Shown here piece after piece: positions 1 to 9,956 of a DNA stretch of 34,499 nucleotides (the stretch's first letter is position 1; each line of letters opens with the position of its first letter). The stretch is from an uncultured Archangium sp. GTDB lineage: Bacteria > Myxococcota > Myxococcia > Myxococcales > Myxococcaceae. The notes beneath the pieces were generated by a model. The model made no database searches. It was not told where the DNA came from and saw only the letters and a program-made list of their open reading frames with translations. The stretch lies in NCBI GenBank assembly GCA_903905455.1, contig CAIVGN010000070.1:1-34499 (forward strand). Direction: 5' to 3'. A program made the position numbers and the translations under genes.

Positions 1-1758
1 GCCACCGACCACGAACGGCCAGAGCCGACGCGACGACTGGGACTTGACGGGCACCGGCAGCGAGGCGACGGGCGCCTCGTCCTGGAAGAAGGCGGCCTCG
101 ACGTCCTGCTGCGGCGCGGGTTCGGCGACGACGGCCACGGACGGCGTGAGCACCGGGGTCACCGACCGCGCGTCGACGATCACCGTGGGCGCCGAGGGAG
201 CCTGGGCCGCGGCGACCGGCAGCTCGACGGCGGGCGTCATCCACGGGGTCTCGATGCGGGCCTGCGAGCCGCGCGCCTGGTCCCGGTGCATCAGCTCGGC
301 CTCGAGCTCCGCTTCGGCGTCGGGCGAGAGGGCCTGGTTGAGGGACGCCTCGAGGCCGACGATCGACTCGGCGTCGACGGCCTGCAGGAGGACCGCTTCC
401 ATCACCGTGTCCGCCGCGAGCTCGGGCTGCTGGTCCGCGAACTGCTGGGCGACTGCGACCGCGGGCGACACGGGCAGCGCCTCCACGTGCATCGGGGTCA
501 GGAAGGCGTCGAGCTGCTTCGCCAACTCGGGCGCGAGCCCTTCGGCCAGCCCCATGGGCACCGGGGCGGTGGTCCAGCCGCCGTTCGCGTCTCCGAGCTC
601 GATCCCGGTCTCGCGCGGGCCCGGTGAGTACCAGTCGACGTCGGCCGACCCGTCCGCCTCGGCGCGGATCTCGGCGGTGCCGGCGAAGAGCTGCTGCATC
701 AACTCCTCGGCCTCGGTCGCCCGGGGCTCGAAGAGGCGCGGCATGGGCCGCAGCTCGGCGAGCGCATCGTCGGCGCCCTTGGCCGGCGCGAGCACCCCCA
801 TCAGGTACAGGCGGGTGGCCACCTCGAGCGTCAGCGTCTCGTTGAACGAGCTGTCGATGAGCGACTGTTCCACGGTGCGGAACCCGTCGAAGAGCTGCAC
901 GATGCGGTTCACCTCGTCAGGCATCGCCTTGAGGCCCTGCGCGAGGCGGCCGAAGTCGACCACCAGGCGCGACTCGAGCGGCAGGCTGCGCTGCAGCACC
1001 CGCGCCCACTTCTGGAGCCGCGGGAGCACCAGCTCGATCAGCTCGCGCAGGCTGCACTGGAGCTCGGCGAAGCCATCGACCGGCTCGAGCACCAGCTCGT
1101 AGGCGCCCGAGGTCAACGCCAGCGCGCGCACCACGGTGTCGAGCGTGCTGCCCTTGCCGTCGATGCGGGCGTCGATGATCTTCCCCGCGCGGAAGCGGAT
1201 CTCGGCGCGCCCTCCGACGAGCAGCAGGCGGCCGGAGCGCGGGCACGACATCAGGGCGCGCAGCAGCTGCACCGGGGGCAGCACCTTGGTCTCGAAGCGC
1301 AGCAGGCCCGAGCCGTCACCGTCCCGCTTCGCCAGCTCGACCCGCACCATCGACGCCACGTCGCGCGCGTAGGCCGGCTTCTGCAGGAAGTCGTCGACCC
1401 CCACCACGTCGGCCATCGCCTCGACGTTCTGGTCGTCGGCCTTTGCCAGCAACAACACGGGGATCTTCGCGAGCCGATCGTCGCCGCGCAGCTGCGCGCA
1501 GAAGGTGAAGCCGTCCTGGCCGCCGAGATCAGACTCGAGGACGATCACGTCGGGGAGCCGCGCCTGCAGCAACGCCATGCCCGCCGGCCCGGTGGACGCG
1601 CTCCAGATCTCGAAGCCGTCTCGCGACAGCGCGACCTCCAGCACCGACCGGGTCGACTCGTCGGGGTCGATCACCAACACCAGCGGCTTGCGCGTGGTCG
1701 CGCTGGGCAGCGTGGAGAGAGACGAGTCCAACGACGTGTGGGGGGCGGTGTGAGCCAT
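1..1758 (-). CDS. Receiver-like/DUF4388 regulator, C-terminus cut off by window edge
   Basis: The reading frame starts at ATG 1758 (GGAG six bases upstream) and stays open to base 1, giving 586 residues with no stop. Residues about 25-140 form a response-regulator receiver fold, followed by a DUF4388 (PATAN-type) domain at about 153-230, recognisable from the G-R-L-L-L and F-R-A-G-K-I-I-D-A pattern. A long acidic, Ala/Pro-rich linker follows, and the last visible residues (RRLWPFVVGG) look like the start of a membrane helix. The receiver looks non-canonical: Glu75 sits where the phospho-accepting Asp belongs, and Ala105 replaces the usual Thr/Ser, while Asp31/Asp33 and Lys127 are kept. Phosphorylation in the usual way is therefore unlikely. 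DUF4388 proteins with receivers are common in myxobacteria, and their targets are mostly unknown. An in-frame ATG at 1770 is a possible alternative start. Confidence 0.85.
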   Translation of the reverse strand, partial: MAHTAPHTSLDSSLSTLPSATTRKPLVLVIDPDESTRSVLEVALSRDGFEIWSASTGPAGMALLQARLPDVIVLESDLGGQDGFTFCAQLRGDDRLAKIPVLLLAKADDQNVEAMADVVGVDDFLQKPAYARDVASMVRVELAKRDGDGSGLLRFETKVLPPVQLLRALMSCPRSGRLLLVGGRAEIRFRAGKIIDARIDGKGSTLDTVVRALALTSGAYELVLEPVDGFAELQCSLRELIELVLPRLQKWARVLQRSLPLESRLVVDFGRLAQGLKAMPDEVNRIVQLFDGFRTVEQSLIDSSFNETLTLEVATRLYLMGVLAPAKGADDALAELRPMPRLFEPRATEAEELMQQLFAGTAEIRAEADGSADVDWYSPGPRETGIELGDANGGWTTAPVPMGLAEGLAPELAKQLDAFLTPMHVEALPVSPAVAVAQQFADQQPELAADTVMEAVLLQAVDAESIVGLEASLNQALSPDAEAELEAELMHRDQARGSQARIETPWMTPAVELPVAAAQAPSAPTVIVDARSVTPVLTPSVAVVAEPAPQQDVEAAFFQDEAPVASLPVPVKSQSSRRLWPFVVGG

Positions 1759-1816
1759 GCCGTACTCCATACCCTGAGTACCCACATGGCCTCAAATCGC
1801 CAAGTCGCTGCATTTA

Positions 1817-2200
1817 CTAGAGTTCGAGCGCCTGCGCCGCGCGCCGCTCGAGGTTGGGGAGCGCCGCGGCCCCGAACTCGCTCAAGAGCGTGTGCCCGAG
1901 GAGTTGGAGGTCATCGGGGGACACCTCGTCGAACTGGAGCACCCAGCCCCGCCCCGGCTCCATGGTGGCCGAGCACTTCGCCTTGAACATCTGGGGCCGC
2001 GCGGCGAACGACAGGTAGAGCGTGATGCCGTCGGTGAAGGGGCTGGTGCAGGTCAGCGGCAACATCGCCCCGCGCACCGAGAGCTCGATGCCCCGGCCCA
2101 TGCTCGAGCTGCCCTTCGACTCGACGAACCAGTCGACGTCGAGGTGGAACCGCGGGTAGCGCCTGCCCTGCACTGCTGACTTCCGCGTCGGAGTGCCCAT
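1817..2200 (-). CDS. Small stand-alone PilZ-domain protein
   Basis: The protein is 127 residues and is essentially a single PilZ domain. The N-terminal RxxxR arginine motif is present (RRYPR, about residues 13-17). The second motif reads E-L-S-V-R-G, where canonical c-di-GMP-binding PilZ domains have D/N-x-S-x-x-G. PilZ domains typically bind cyclic di-GMP and pass the signal to a partner. Whether this one binds is uncertain because of the Glu substitution. The start is ATG 2200; the gene ends 58 bases upstream of the receiver-DUF4388 gene on the same strand, so the two may be co-transcribed. The divergent neighbour begins about 90 bases away. Confidence 0.85.
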   Translation of the reverse strand: MGTPTRKSAVQGRRYPRFHLDVDWFVESKGSSSMGRGIELSVRGAMLPLTCTSPFTDGITLYLSFAARPQMFKAKCSATMEPGRGWVLQFDEVSPDDLQLLGHTLLSEFGAAALPNLERRAAQALEL

Positions 2201-2289
2201 GCCACAAGGCTGTAGCGACCTTCGGGGTCGGTCAAACTTTCGGCCGGCGGAAACTTGGCGCAGGAGCCCGCACAGGTACGTTGCACGCG

Positions 2290-2922
2290 ATGATCTCCAC
2301 GCTGCTCGTGATGCTTCTGTCTGGCGCCGACGACACCGCTCTCCCCACCACGCGGGTGACTGGAGGCGTGCTCGCGCCGGCCTCGCTGCCCGCGGGGACC
2401 AACGCGCTCTACGGCTTCGTGGGCGCCCCGGAGGTCGGGGTCGGCTACCGCCAGGGCTTCGGGCTCGTCGAGTTCGATGCCCGCGGGGTGTTCAACGTCT
2501 TCAAGGTGTCGGTGATCGGCGAGGCGGGCGTGAAGTTCGCCGCCTTCAGCCGCGAGAAGCTGCGCCTCGCCCCCACCCTGGCGCTGGGCCTCGAGTTCAA
2601 CAGCGGCACCCGCTACGTCGCGCCCACCAACTTCGGGTTCATCGGGCTGCGGCCCCGCCTGGGCCTCAACGCGTCCTACGCCTTCACCGACACCATCTCC
2701 GGCATCGCGCAGCTCGAAGTGCCGTGGGCCATCGCCTTGACCGTGCAGGGCTTCCAGGTCACCCCGCTCGTCGGCGCAGGCGCGGAGTTCCACCTGGGCG
2801 GCGGGTTCTCGCTCCTGGTGTCGGCGCACGTCGGCTTCGACGCCACGAAGGAACCGCTGGGCGTGACGCAGTACAGCCCGGCCTGGGCCGCGCGGCTCGG
2901 CGTCGGGTACCGGCTCTTCTAG
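2290..2922 (+). CDS. Probable outer-membrane beta-barrel protein, unknown function
   Basis: The 210-residue product opens with a hydrophobic stretch (MISTLLVMLLSGA) resembling a signal peptide. After that come alternating short amphipathic strands rich in Gly, Ala and aromatics (for example VGVGYRQGFGLVEFDARG and LRPRLGLNASYAF). It ends in YRLF; a C-terminal Phe on a final strand is typical of outer-membrane barrels recognised by the BAM machinery. I do not recognise a specific family. An in-frame TTG at 2281 is a possible earlier start; ATG 2290 puts the hydrophobic segment at the very N-terminus and is preferred, although no strong ribosome-binding site precedes it. The stop codon overlaps that of the converging gene. 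Confidence 0.7.
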   Translation: MISTLLVMLLSGADDTALPTTRVTGGVLAPASLPAGTNALYGFVGAPEVGVGYRQGFGLVEFDARGVFNVFKVSVIGEAGVKFAAFSREKLRLAPTLALGLEFNSGTRYVAPTNFGFIGLRPRLGLNASYAFTDTISGIAQLEVPWAIALTVQGFQVTPLVGAGAEFHLGGGFSLLVSAHVGFDATKEPLGVTQYSPAWAARLGVGYRLF

Positions 2923-3737
2923 AAGTTGCCGCGCAGCAGCGAGAGCTGCGCCCCGGCGAGGCCGGAGCTCGACGAGACGATGGGCGCGAGCGTCGGCGGC
3001 GCGAAGGTGACGCCCTGCCGCTTCACCGGGTCACCGATGGTGAAGTTCATGCCCGGCTTGGGCTGCTTGAAGAGGTTGATCACCGCCATCTGCAGCAGGG
3101 GCACGATGGCAATCGAGCCGATCATGAGCCACGCCACGCCGGCGGTCCGATCCTGCTGCACGCCGCCTTGAACGAACGGCTTCGGAAGCCAGCCAAACGC
3201 ATAATAGATGCCGAGGACGCCGGCCATGCCTGCCACGCCGGTCAGCGCGGCGGGCCAGGTGTCCGCTTGGTAGAAGCGGCTGCCGTTCGCCAAACTGACC
3301 TGGGTCTGCGCAACGGCCAACGGTGCGGCGCCAAAGATGAGACAGAAAACGATCGACGAGATCGGCTCCTCGAGGAAGCTGCCGTTCGAGAACAGCAGGA
3401 AATACGGCAGCACCGTCACGCCCGCCGCGGTGAGCATGCCGAACAGCGACTCGGACACCATGAGCCCGATCTCCGGCGCGGGCTTCTCCATCGACTTGGG
3501 CTGGCCGTAGGGCGAGTACTGGTAGCCCGGCGTCGCCTGCTGGCCGGGCACGTAGCCGGGCCCCGGCATCATCGACGGGGGAGGCGGCGTGCCCGGGTCC
3601 TGCGGCTGCGGTTCGGCCGGCGGCATCGGGGGCGGAGAAGCCGGCACCATGGGCGGCGGCGTCCAATCACTCGTCGCCTGGGCGAGCGCGCCTCCCGATG
3701 CGATCAACGCGATGAACAGCACACTCTTGAACGACAT
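2919..3737 (-). CDS. Proline-rich multi-pass membrane protein, unknown family
   Basis: From ATG 3737 (GGAG nine bases upstream) the protein is 272 residues. It has a signal peptide (FKSVLFIALIASGGALAQA), then about 70 residues dominated by Pro, Met, Gly and Tyr, and then about four hydrophobic segments, including ones around GMLTAAGVTVLPYFLLF, SSIVFCLIFGAAPLAVA, GVAGMAGVLGIYYAFGW and AWLMIGSIAIVPLLQMAVI. The tail is soluble and ends in Phe. It lies 38 bases downstream of ridA on the same strand, so it is probably the last gene of a relA-ridA operon. A longer reading from 3794 is open but would run into ridA and displace the signal peptide. I do not recognise the family. Confidence 0.75.
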   Translation of the reverse strand: MSFKSVLFIALIASGGALAQATSDWTPPPMVPASPPPMPPAEPQPQDPGTPPPPSMMPGPGYVPGQQATPGYQYSPYGQPKSMEKPAPEIGLMVSESLFGMLTAAGVTVLPYFLLFSNGSFLEEPISSIVFCLIFGAAPLAVAQTQVSLANGSRFYQADTWPAALTGVAGMAGVLGIYYAFGWLPKPFVQGGVQQDRTAGVAWLMIGSIAIVPLLQMAVINLFKQPKPGMNFTIGDPVKRQGVTFAPPTLAPIVSSSSGLAGAQLSLLRGNF

Positions 3738-3775
3738 GATCTTCGTCTCCACTGAGAAGCGACGGCGGCCTTCCG

Positions 3776-4162
3776 TCACCCCACGGCGATGCAATCAATC
3801 TCGACCTTCACCCCGCGAGGCAAGGCCGATACCTGAACGGTCGCCCGGGCCGGCGGGTTCGCGGGGAAGTAACGCCCGTAGACCTCGTTGACCTTCCCAA
3901 AGTCGCCCAGGTCGGTGAGGAAGATGCCGCAGCGCACCACGTTGGCGAAGGTGCACCCCGCCGCCGCGAGCACCGCCTCGAGGTTCTTCATCACCCGCTC
4001 GGTCTGCGCGGTCACGTCGCCTGCGACCACCTCGCCCGTCGCCGGGTCGAGCGGAATCTGCCCCGAGAGGAACACCATCTTCCCCGCCGAAACCGCGATC
4101 GCCTGCGAGTAGGGGCCAATGGCCCTGGGGGCCAGCTCAGTGTGGATCACGTCTCGTGCCAT
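3776..4162 (-). CDS. ridA: RidA family enamine/imine deaminase
   Basis: The 128-residue protein matches the RidA/YjgF/UK114 family in length and motifs: GPYSQAI near residue 16, FLSGQIPLDP near 31, and the active-site region PARATVQV with Arg106 (equivalent to Arg105 of E. coli RidA), plus Glu121. Family members hydrolyse reactive 2-aminoacrylate and related enamines and imines released by PLP enzymes, giving ketoacids and ammonia, in the cytoplasm. ATG 4162 gives the usual family N-terminus; an in-frame TTG nine bases upstream is unlikely. The gene follows relA by 40 bases on the same strand and probably shares its transcript. RidA beside rsh recurs in several bacterial lineages, though I cannot check this here. 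Confidence 0.95.
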   Translation of the reverse strand: MARDVIHTELAPRAIGPYSQAIAVSAGKMVFLSGQIPLDPATGEVVAGDVTAQTERVMKNLEAVLAAAGCTFANVVRCGIFLTDLGDFGKVNEVYGRYFPANPPARATVQVSALPRGVKVEIDCIAVG

Positions 4163-4202
4163 GTCGGGCAAGGTATCAGATGCCCGAGGCCCGCAAGAAC
4201 GA

Positions 4203-6395
4203 TCAAACCCGCTCGACGGTGAAGACGCCGGTGAGCTTCTCGATGCTCTTCATCAGCTCGGTGAGCTGCTTGAGATCGCTGATCGTCACCTCGAAGGTGT
4301 TGACCGCGCGGTCGTCGCCCGTGGCCCGGCAGTTGGCCTGGCTGATGTTGACGCCCTTCTTGCTGAAGATCTGGGACATGTCGGCCAGCAGGCCGGGGCG
4401 ATCGGCGGTGAGCACCCGCAGGGTGACCGGCCGACGGAAGTCGCCGCGCACGTCCCAGGCGACGTCGACCTTGCGCTCGGGGTCGGTGGCCTTGGCCTTC
4501 TCGCAGTTCGAGGTATGCACCGTGACGCCGCGCCCGCGGGTGATGAAGCCGACGATGGCGTCGCCGGGCACCGGGTTGCAGCACCGGCCGAAGCGCACCA
4601 GCACGTCGTCGATGCCGCCGATGGTCACGCCGCTGGTCGACTTGCGACCGACGACCTTGCGGGCGATGTCGCTGACGGTCTGGAAGAGGCCCGCGCTGGC
4701 CGACTGCTCCTGCGGCGTCTTCTCCTTCTCGCGCAGCTCTTCGACCTTCTCCTTGGGCAACAGGAGATCGACCAGCTGGCTGGGCTGCACCTTGCCGTAG
4801 CCCACGGCCACCAGCAGGTCTTCCTCGTTGCGGTAGCCGTAGCCGGCGGCGTGGGTCTTGAGATCCCCGCCCTTCATCAGCTTGTTGAGGTTGAGGCCGA
4901 AGCGCTTGAACTCGCGGTCGGTGAGCTCGCGCCCCAGGATCAGGCTCTTCTCGCGCTGCTGCTCCTTGATGAAGCTGCGGATCTTCTGCTGCGCGCGGCT
5001 CGTCTTGGCGAAGGTGATCCAGTCCTTGCTGGGGTGGGCCTGGGGGCTGGTGAGCACCTCGACCTGGTCACCGTTCTTCAGCTTGTAGCGAAGGGGGACG
5101 ATCTTCCCGTTCACCTTCGCGCCGACGGTCTTCTCGCCGACCCCGGAGTGGATGGCGTAGGCGAAGTCGATGGGCGTCGCGCCGCGGGGCAGCGACTTCA
5201 CGTCCCCCTTGGGCGTGAAGACGAAGACCTCGTCGGTGAAGAGGTCCACCTTCACCGTGTCCAGGAACTCCTTGGGGTCCTTGAGGTCCTGCTGCCACTC
5301 GAGCAACTGCCGCAGCCACGCGAACTTCTCGTCGTCGCTGTTCATCGCGCTCTTGCCCTCTTTGTAGGCCCAGTGAGCGGCGATGCCTTCTTCGGCGACG
5401 CGGTGCATTTCCTCGGTGCGGATCTGGATCTCGATGCGCTCGGAGAGCGGCCCAATCACCGTGGTGTGCAGGGACTGGTACATGTTCGGCTTGGGGATCG
5501 CGATGAAGTCCTTGAAGCGACCCGGCACCGGCTTCCACATCTGGTGCATCAGCCCCAGCGCGCCGTAGCACTGCGCGAGATCGGGGGTGATCACCCGGAA
5601 GGCGATGACGTCGGGCACCTGCTCGAAGTCGATGCCCTGCGAGCGCATCTTCTTGTAGATGGAATAGAAGTGCTTGAAGCGGCCGCTGACGCTCGCCGGC
5701 ACCCCGCTCTCCTTGAGCTTGGCCTCGATGATCCCCACCACGTCGTCGATGTACTTCTCGCGCTCCTTCTTCTTGCGCGAGACCTTGTTCTCGAGGTCGA
5801 GGTAGTCCTTGGGGCGGGTGTAGCGGAACGAGAGATCTTCCAGCTCGGTCTTCACCCAGCTGATGCCCAGCCGGTTGGCGAGCGGCGCGTAGATGTCGAG
5901 CGTCTCCTGGGCAATGCGCGCCTGCTTCTCTTCGCTCATGTGATCGAGCGTGCGCATGTTGTGCGTGCGGTCGGCGAGCTTGACCAGGATGACGCGAATG
6001 TCCTGCGCCATGGCCACGAGCATCTTGCGGAAGTTCTCGGCCTGCTTCTCTTCCTGCGAGAGCTGCTGGCTGGCGCTGAACTTCCCCAGCTTGGTGACGC
6101 CGTCGACGATCAGCGCGACCTCGTCACCGAAGAGCTCCTTGATCTCCTCGATGGTGGCCAGCGTGTCTTCGACGGTGTCGTGCAACAGCCCGGCGACGAT
6201 CGAGGCTTCGTCGAGGCGCAGTTGCGCCAGAATGCCTGCGACCTCGAGCGGGTGAATCAGGTACGGCTCGCCAGACTTGCGAACCTGCCCCTGATGGACC
6301 TTCGCCGAATACACGTAGGCCTTCTTGATGATGTCGAGATCGGGATCGGGGTGGTAGGCCGCAACCCGCTGGAGGATGTCGTTAAGGCGGATCAA
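4203..6395 (-). CDS. relA: Bifunctional (p)ppGpp synthetase/hydrolase (Rsh, RelA/SpoT family)
   Basis: The 730-residue protein is a full-length long Rsh. The HD hydrolase domain (about 1-180) keeps the metal-binding residues His48, His72-Asp73 and the E-D pair at 76-77. The synthetase domain (about 230-345) carries RFKD at 293-296; the RxKD form is typical of bifunctional Rsh enzymes rather than the EXDD of synthetase-only RelA. Then come TGS (about 390-449), a conserved RCCNPVPGD segment, and a C-terminal ACT domain (about 650-730). It makes and degrades the stringent-response alarmone. The start is TTG 6395: the N-terminus (IRLNDILQRV) aligns with the family's usual beginning and no suitable ATG lies nearby, so non-AUG initiation is probably real. 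It is the first gene of a likely relA-ridA-membrane protein operon. Confidence 0.97.
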   Translation of the reverse strand: MIRLNDILQRVAAYHPDPDLDIIKKAYVYSAKVHQGQVRKSGEPYLIHPLEVAGILAQLRLDEASIVAGLLHDTVEDTLATIEEIKELFGDEVALIVDGVTKLGKFSASQQLSQEEKQAENFRKMLVAMAQDIRVILVKLADRTHNMRTLDHMSEEKQARIAQETLDIYAPLANRLGISWVKTELEDLSFRYTRPKDYLDLENKVSRKKKEREKYIDDVVGIIEAKLKESGVPASVSGRFKHFYSIYKKMRSQGIDFEQVPDVIAFRVITPDLAQCYGALGLMHQMWKPVPGRFKDFIAIPKPNMYQSLHTTVIGPLSERIEIQIRTEEMHRVAEEGIAAHWAYKEGKSAMNSDDEKFAWLRQLLEWQQDLKDPKEFLDTVKVDLFTDEVFVFTPKGDVKSLPRGATPIDFAYAIHSGVGEKTVGAKVNGKIVPLRYKLKNGDQVEVLTSPQAHPSKDWITFAKTSRAQQKIRSFIKEQQREKSLILGRELTDREFKRFGLNLNKLMKGGDLKTHAAGYGYRNEEDLLVAVGYGKVQPSQLVDLLLPKEKVEELREKEKTPQEQSASAGLFQTVSDIARKVVGRKSTSGVTIGGIDDVLVRFGRCCNPVPGDAIVGFITRGRGVTVHTSNCEKAKATDPERKVDVAWDVRGDFRRPVTLRVLTADRPGLLADMSQIFSKKGVNISQANCRATGDDRAVNTFEVTISDLKQLTELMKSIEKLTGVFTVERV

Positions 6396-6540
6396 ACGTG
6401 CTGAAGCGTAGCACCCATGGTCCCTGCTGCAATGCGTCAGCCTCGTTTGTGATCACGACCCCAGAGTCAATGACGATGAAGTGCGGTGAGCACGCCATTG
6501 TTGCGGAAAGACTCGGCTTGCCAGACTATGGAGGCTCCCC

Positions 6541-7551
6541 ATGGCTGCGCTGTTGACCAAGAGCCTCGGCGTCATCTGCCCGTCCTGCGACTTCCTCAAC
6601 GTCGTCGCGGCCGTGCGCTGCATGGCGTGCGGGTCGGCGACTGACGGCATCGCCCTTTCGACCCCTCGCGCCGAGGTTCCGCGCCTGCAGCCTGCCCCCG
6701 TGGAGGCCAGCCGCGTGGCCGATCGCGAGGCCACCTCCCCCGGGGCGCCCAATCCCCTGCCCCCGGCGCCCACCCCGCCCTCGGCTACGCCGCCGGGCCT
6801 CAAGCGCACCGCGACCGGGCCGACGCCCATTCCGCAGCGCGGGCCGCCGACGCGCCCGACCTTCCAGTCTTCGGCGCCGACGCAGACCACCCCCGCCGTG
6901 GTGCCGGGCCCGAAGATCGGCCTGACGGTGCTCGCGGGGCCGGCGCGCGGCCAGCGCTTCCGCCTGGCCAGCACCGGGGCGCAGATCGGCTGCTCCCGCG
7001 GGGCGATCCTCTTCCCCGACGACCCGTTCGTCTCCCCGCTGCACGCGACGCTGAGCATCCGCGACGGGAAGCTCTTCGTGCGCGACGAGGCCTCGACCTC
7101 CGGCGTGTACGTGAGCATCACCAACACCGAGACCGTGCCCATGGGCGGCACCTTCTGCACCGGCCTTCGCCTCTTCCGCTTCGTCGGCGCCATCGATCCT
7201 GCAGAGCCGTGGAACAAGAGCGACGTGCTGGTCTACGGCTCGACCGTGCCCAACGGCCAGGTGCACTACGCCGTCGAAGAGGTGCTGCTCGGCGATCGCG
7301 GCGGGCGTTGCCTGCTCAGCCCGGGGCCGGTGTTGACCGTCGGCCAGGGGCGCTGCGACTTCAGCTACCCCAACGACGAAGGCCTCGCGCCGCGGCACTG
7401 CGAGATCTCCCCGCTGCCTGACGGGGCGATGATCCGCGACCTCTCCGGGGGCCTCGGCACCTACGTGCGCGTCAGCGGCGAGCGGCCGCTCAAGACGGGC
7501 GACCGGCTGCGCATCGGGCAGCAGACGCTGCAGGTCGAAGCGCTCAGCTGA
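6541..7551 (+). CDS. Zinc-ribbon protein with two FHA domains
   Basis: The start ATG 6541 follows GGAGG by six bases. The 336 residues contain an N-terminal four-Cys zinc ribbon (CPSC at 13-16, CMAC at 27-30), a Pro/Thr-rich linker (about 40-123) and two FHA-like domains (about 126-215 and 255-334). FHA1 keeps the S-x-x-H binding pattern (Ser165, His168). FHA2 has R-H at 285-286 and a G-G-L-G-T turn in place of the usual S-S-N-G-T. FHA domains bind phosphothreonine peptides, so this is probably a reader of a Ser/Thr kinase. The neighbouring kinase (converging, 22 bases away) is the obvious candidate partner, by position only. No membrane segment is visible. Confidence 0.88.
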   Translation: MAALLTKSLGVICPSCDFLNVVAAVRCMACGSATDGIALSTPRAEVPRLQPAPVEASRVADREATSPGAPNPLPPAPTPPSATPPGLKRTATGPTPIPQRGPPTRPTFQSSAPTQTTPAVVPGPKIGLTVLAGPARGQRFRLASTGAQIGCSRGAILFPDDPFVSPLHATLSIRDGKLFVRDEASTSGVYVSITNTETVPMGGTFCTGLRLFRFVGAIDPAEPWNKSDVLVYGSTVPNGQVHYAVEEVLLGDRGGRCLLSPGPVLTVGQGRCDFSYPNDEGLAPRHCEISPLPDGAMIRDLSGGLGTYVRVSGERPLKTGDRLRIGQQTLQVEALS

Positions 7552-7573
7552 AGCGTCACCGCGCTTTCGCCCT

Positions 7574-9133
<1,560 letters not shown>

Positions 9134-9225
9134 GAGCGGTCCCAGACTTCCACGCCGCCGGTCCGGGCGCCACAGCGATTCCCATTCCAGATTCCGGATT
9201 CCGCCCATGCTATGCACGCGGAGTC

Positions 9226-9870
9226 ATGCCTGCTGCCAATCGCCCCCGCGTCGCCGTTCGCGTCGTCCGCGCCGATGGAGGGCCCGAGTCGGTCATCCCC
9301 ATGCGCGGCGATGTCATGTTGTGTGGGCGCACCGGAGATCTCGCGATCGCCGATGATCCCTTCGTCGCCGACACCCAGATGCGCCTGTTCTTCTCGGGCG
9401 CGCGCCTCGCCGTGGAAGACGTCGGCGGGGGCAACGGGGTCTTCACCCGCCTGCGCGCCGAACGGGAAGTCCCCGCCGGTGGCGAGGTGCGCGTCGGTCG
9501 CCAGCGCCTCGTCGTCGAGCCGGTGCCTCCGCTGATGCCCGCCGAAGACGGCGCCACGGCCTGGGGCTCACCCGACGCGGGCCACCGCTTTCGCCTGGTG
9601 CAGCTGCTCGAGGGCGGCATTCGCGGCGGGGCCTTCCCCCTCAAGGACGGGGAGAACGCCATCGGCCGCGAGAACGGCGACATCACCTTCCCCTCCGACG
9701 GCTTCGTCTCGGGGCGCCACGCGGTGCTCCAGGTCGCGCCCGATCGCCTGCTGTTGCGCGATCTCGGCTCGTCGAACGGCACCTTCCTGCGCCTGGGCGC
9801 GCCCTCGTTCGTCGACAACGGAGACCAGTTCCTCATCGGTCGCCAGCTGGTCCGCGTCGAGCTGAGCTGA
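9226..9870 (+). CDS. Tandem FHA-domain protein
   Basis: The 214 residues hold two FHA-like domains and little else. The second (about 130-211) is canonical: IGREN (146-150), S-G-R-H (162-165) and LGSSNGT (180-186), so it should bind phosphothreonine. The first (about 10-98) has the fold signature, with GR at 34-35 and GGGNGV at 67-72. It reads V-A-D-T-Q-M where the S-x-x-H should be, so it has probably lost phosphopeptide binding. ATG 9226 follows a GGAG only two bases away. The gene diverges from the kinase and ends at a clear terminator. It and the zinc-ribbon FHA protein are candidate kinase effectors; that link is inferred from position. Confidence 0.88.
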   Translation: MPAANRPRVAVRVVRADGGPESVIPMRGDVMLCGRTGDLAIADDPFVADTQMRLFFSGARLAVEDVGGGNGVFTRLRAEREVPAGGEVRVGRQRLVVEPVPPLMPAEDGATAWGSPDAGHRFRLVQLLEGGIRGGAFPLKDGENAIGRENGDITFPSDGFVSGRHAVLQVAPDRLLLRDLGSSNGTFLRLGAPSFVDNGDQFLIGRQLVRVELS

Positions 9871-9877
9871 AAGCCCC

Positions 9878-9932
9878 AAAGACGAAGAGCCGGACTCCCC
9901 TCGATGGGAAGACCGGCTCAGGCGTCTTTTTT
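9878..9932 (+). terminator. Rho-independent terminator between FHA gene and dksA
   Basis: A compound hairpin: AAAGACG (9878-9884) pairs with CGTCTTT (9923-9929), and inside it GAGCCGG (9887-9893) pairs with CCGGCTC (9913-9919). A run of six T follows at 9927-9932. It lies between the stops of the two converging genes and may also serve dksA from the other side, though only three A lie on that flank. Confidence 0.8.
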
Positions 9933-9956
9933 CAGGTGAAGAGGGGAAGCGACGGC

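Noticed and set aside
44-1102. Long plus-strand open frame with Ser/Ala-rich product
   Set aside because: Antisense to the receiver-DUF4388 gene, whose frame shows clear domains; typical of open antisense frames in high-G+C coding DNA.
4119-6404. 761-codon plus-strand frame
   Set aside because: Antisense to rsh; low-complexity Leu/Val/Asp product without domains.
6396-6540. TTGACT upstream of rsh as a -35
   Set aside because: No acceptable -10 at 16-18 bases; left uncalled.
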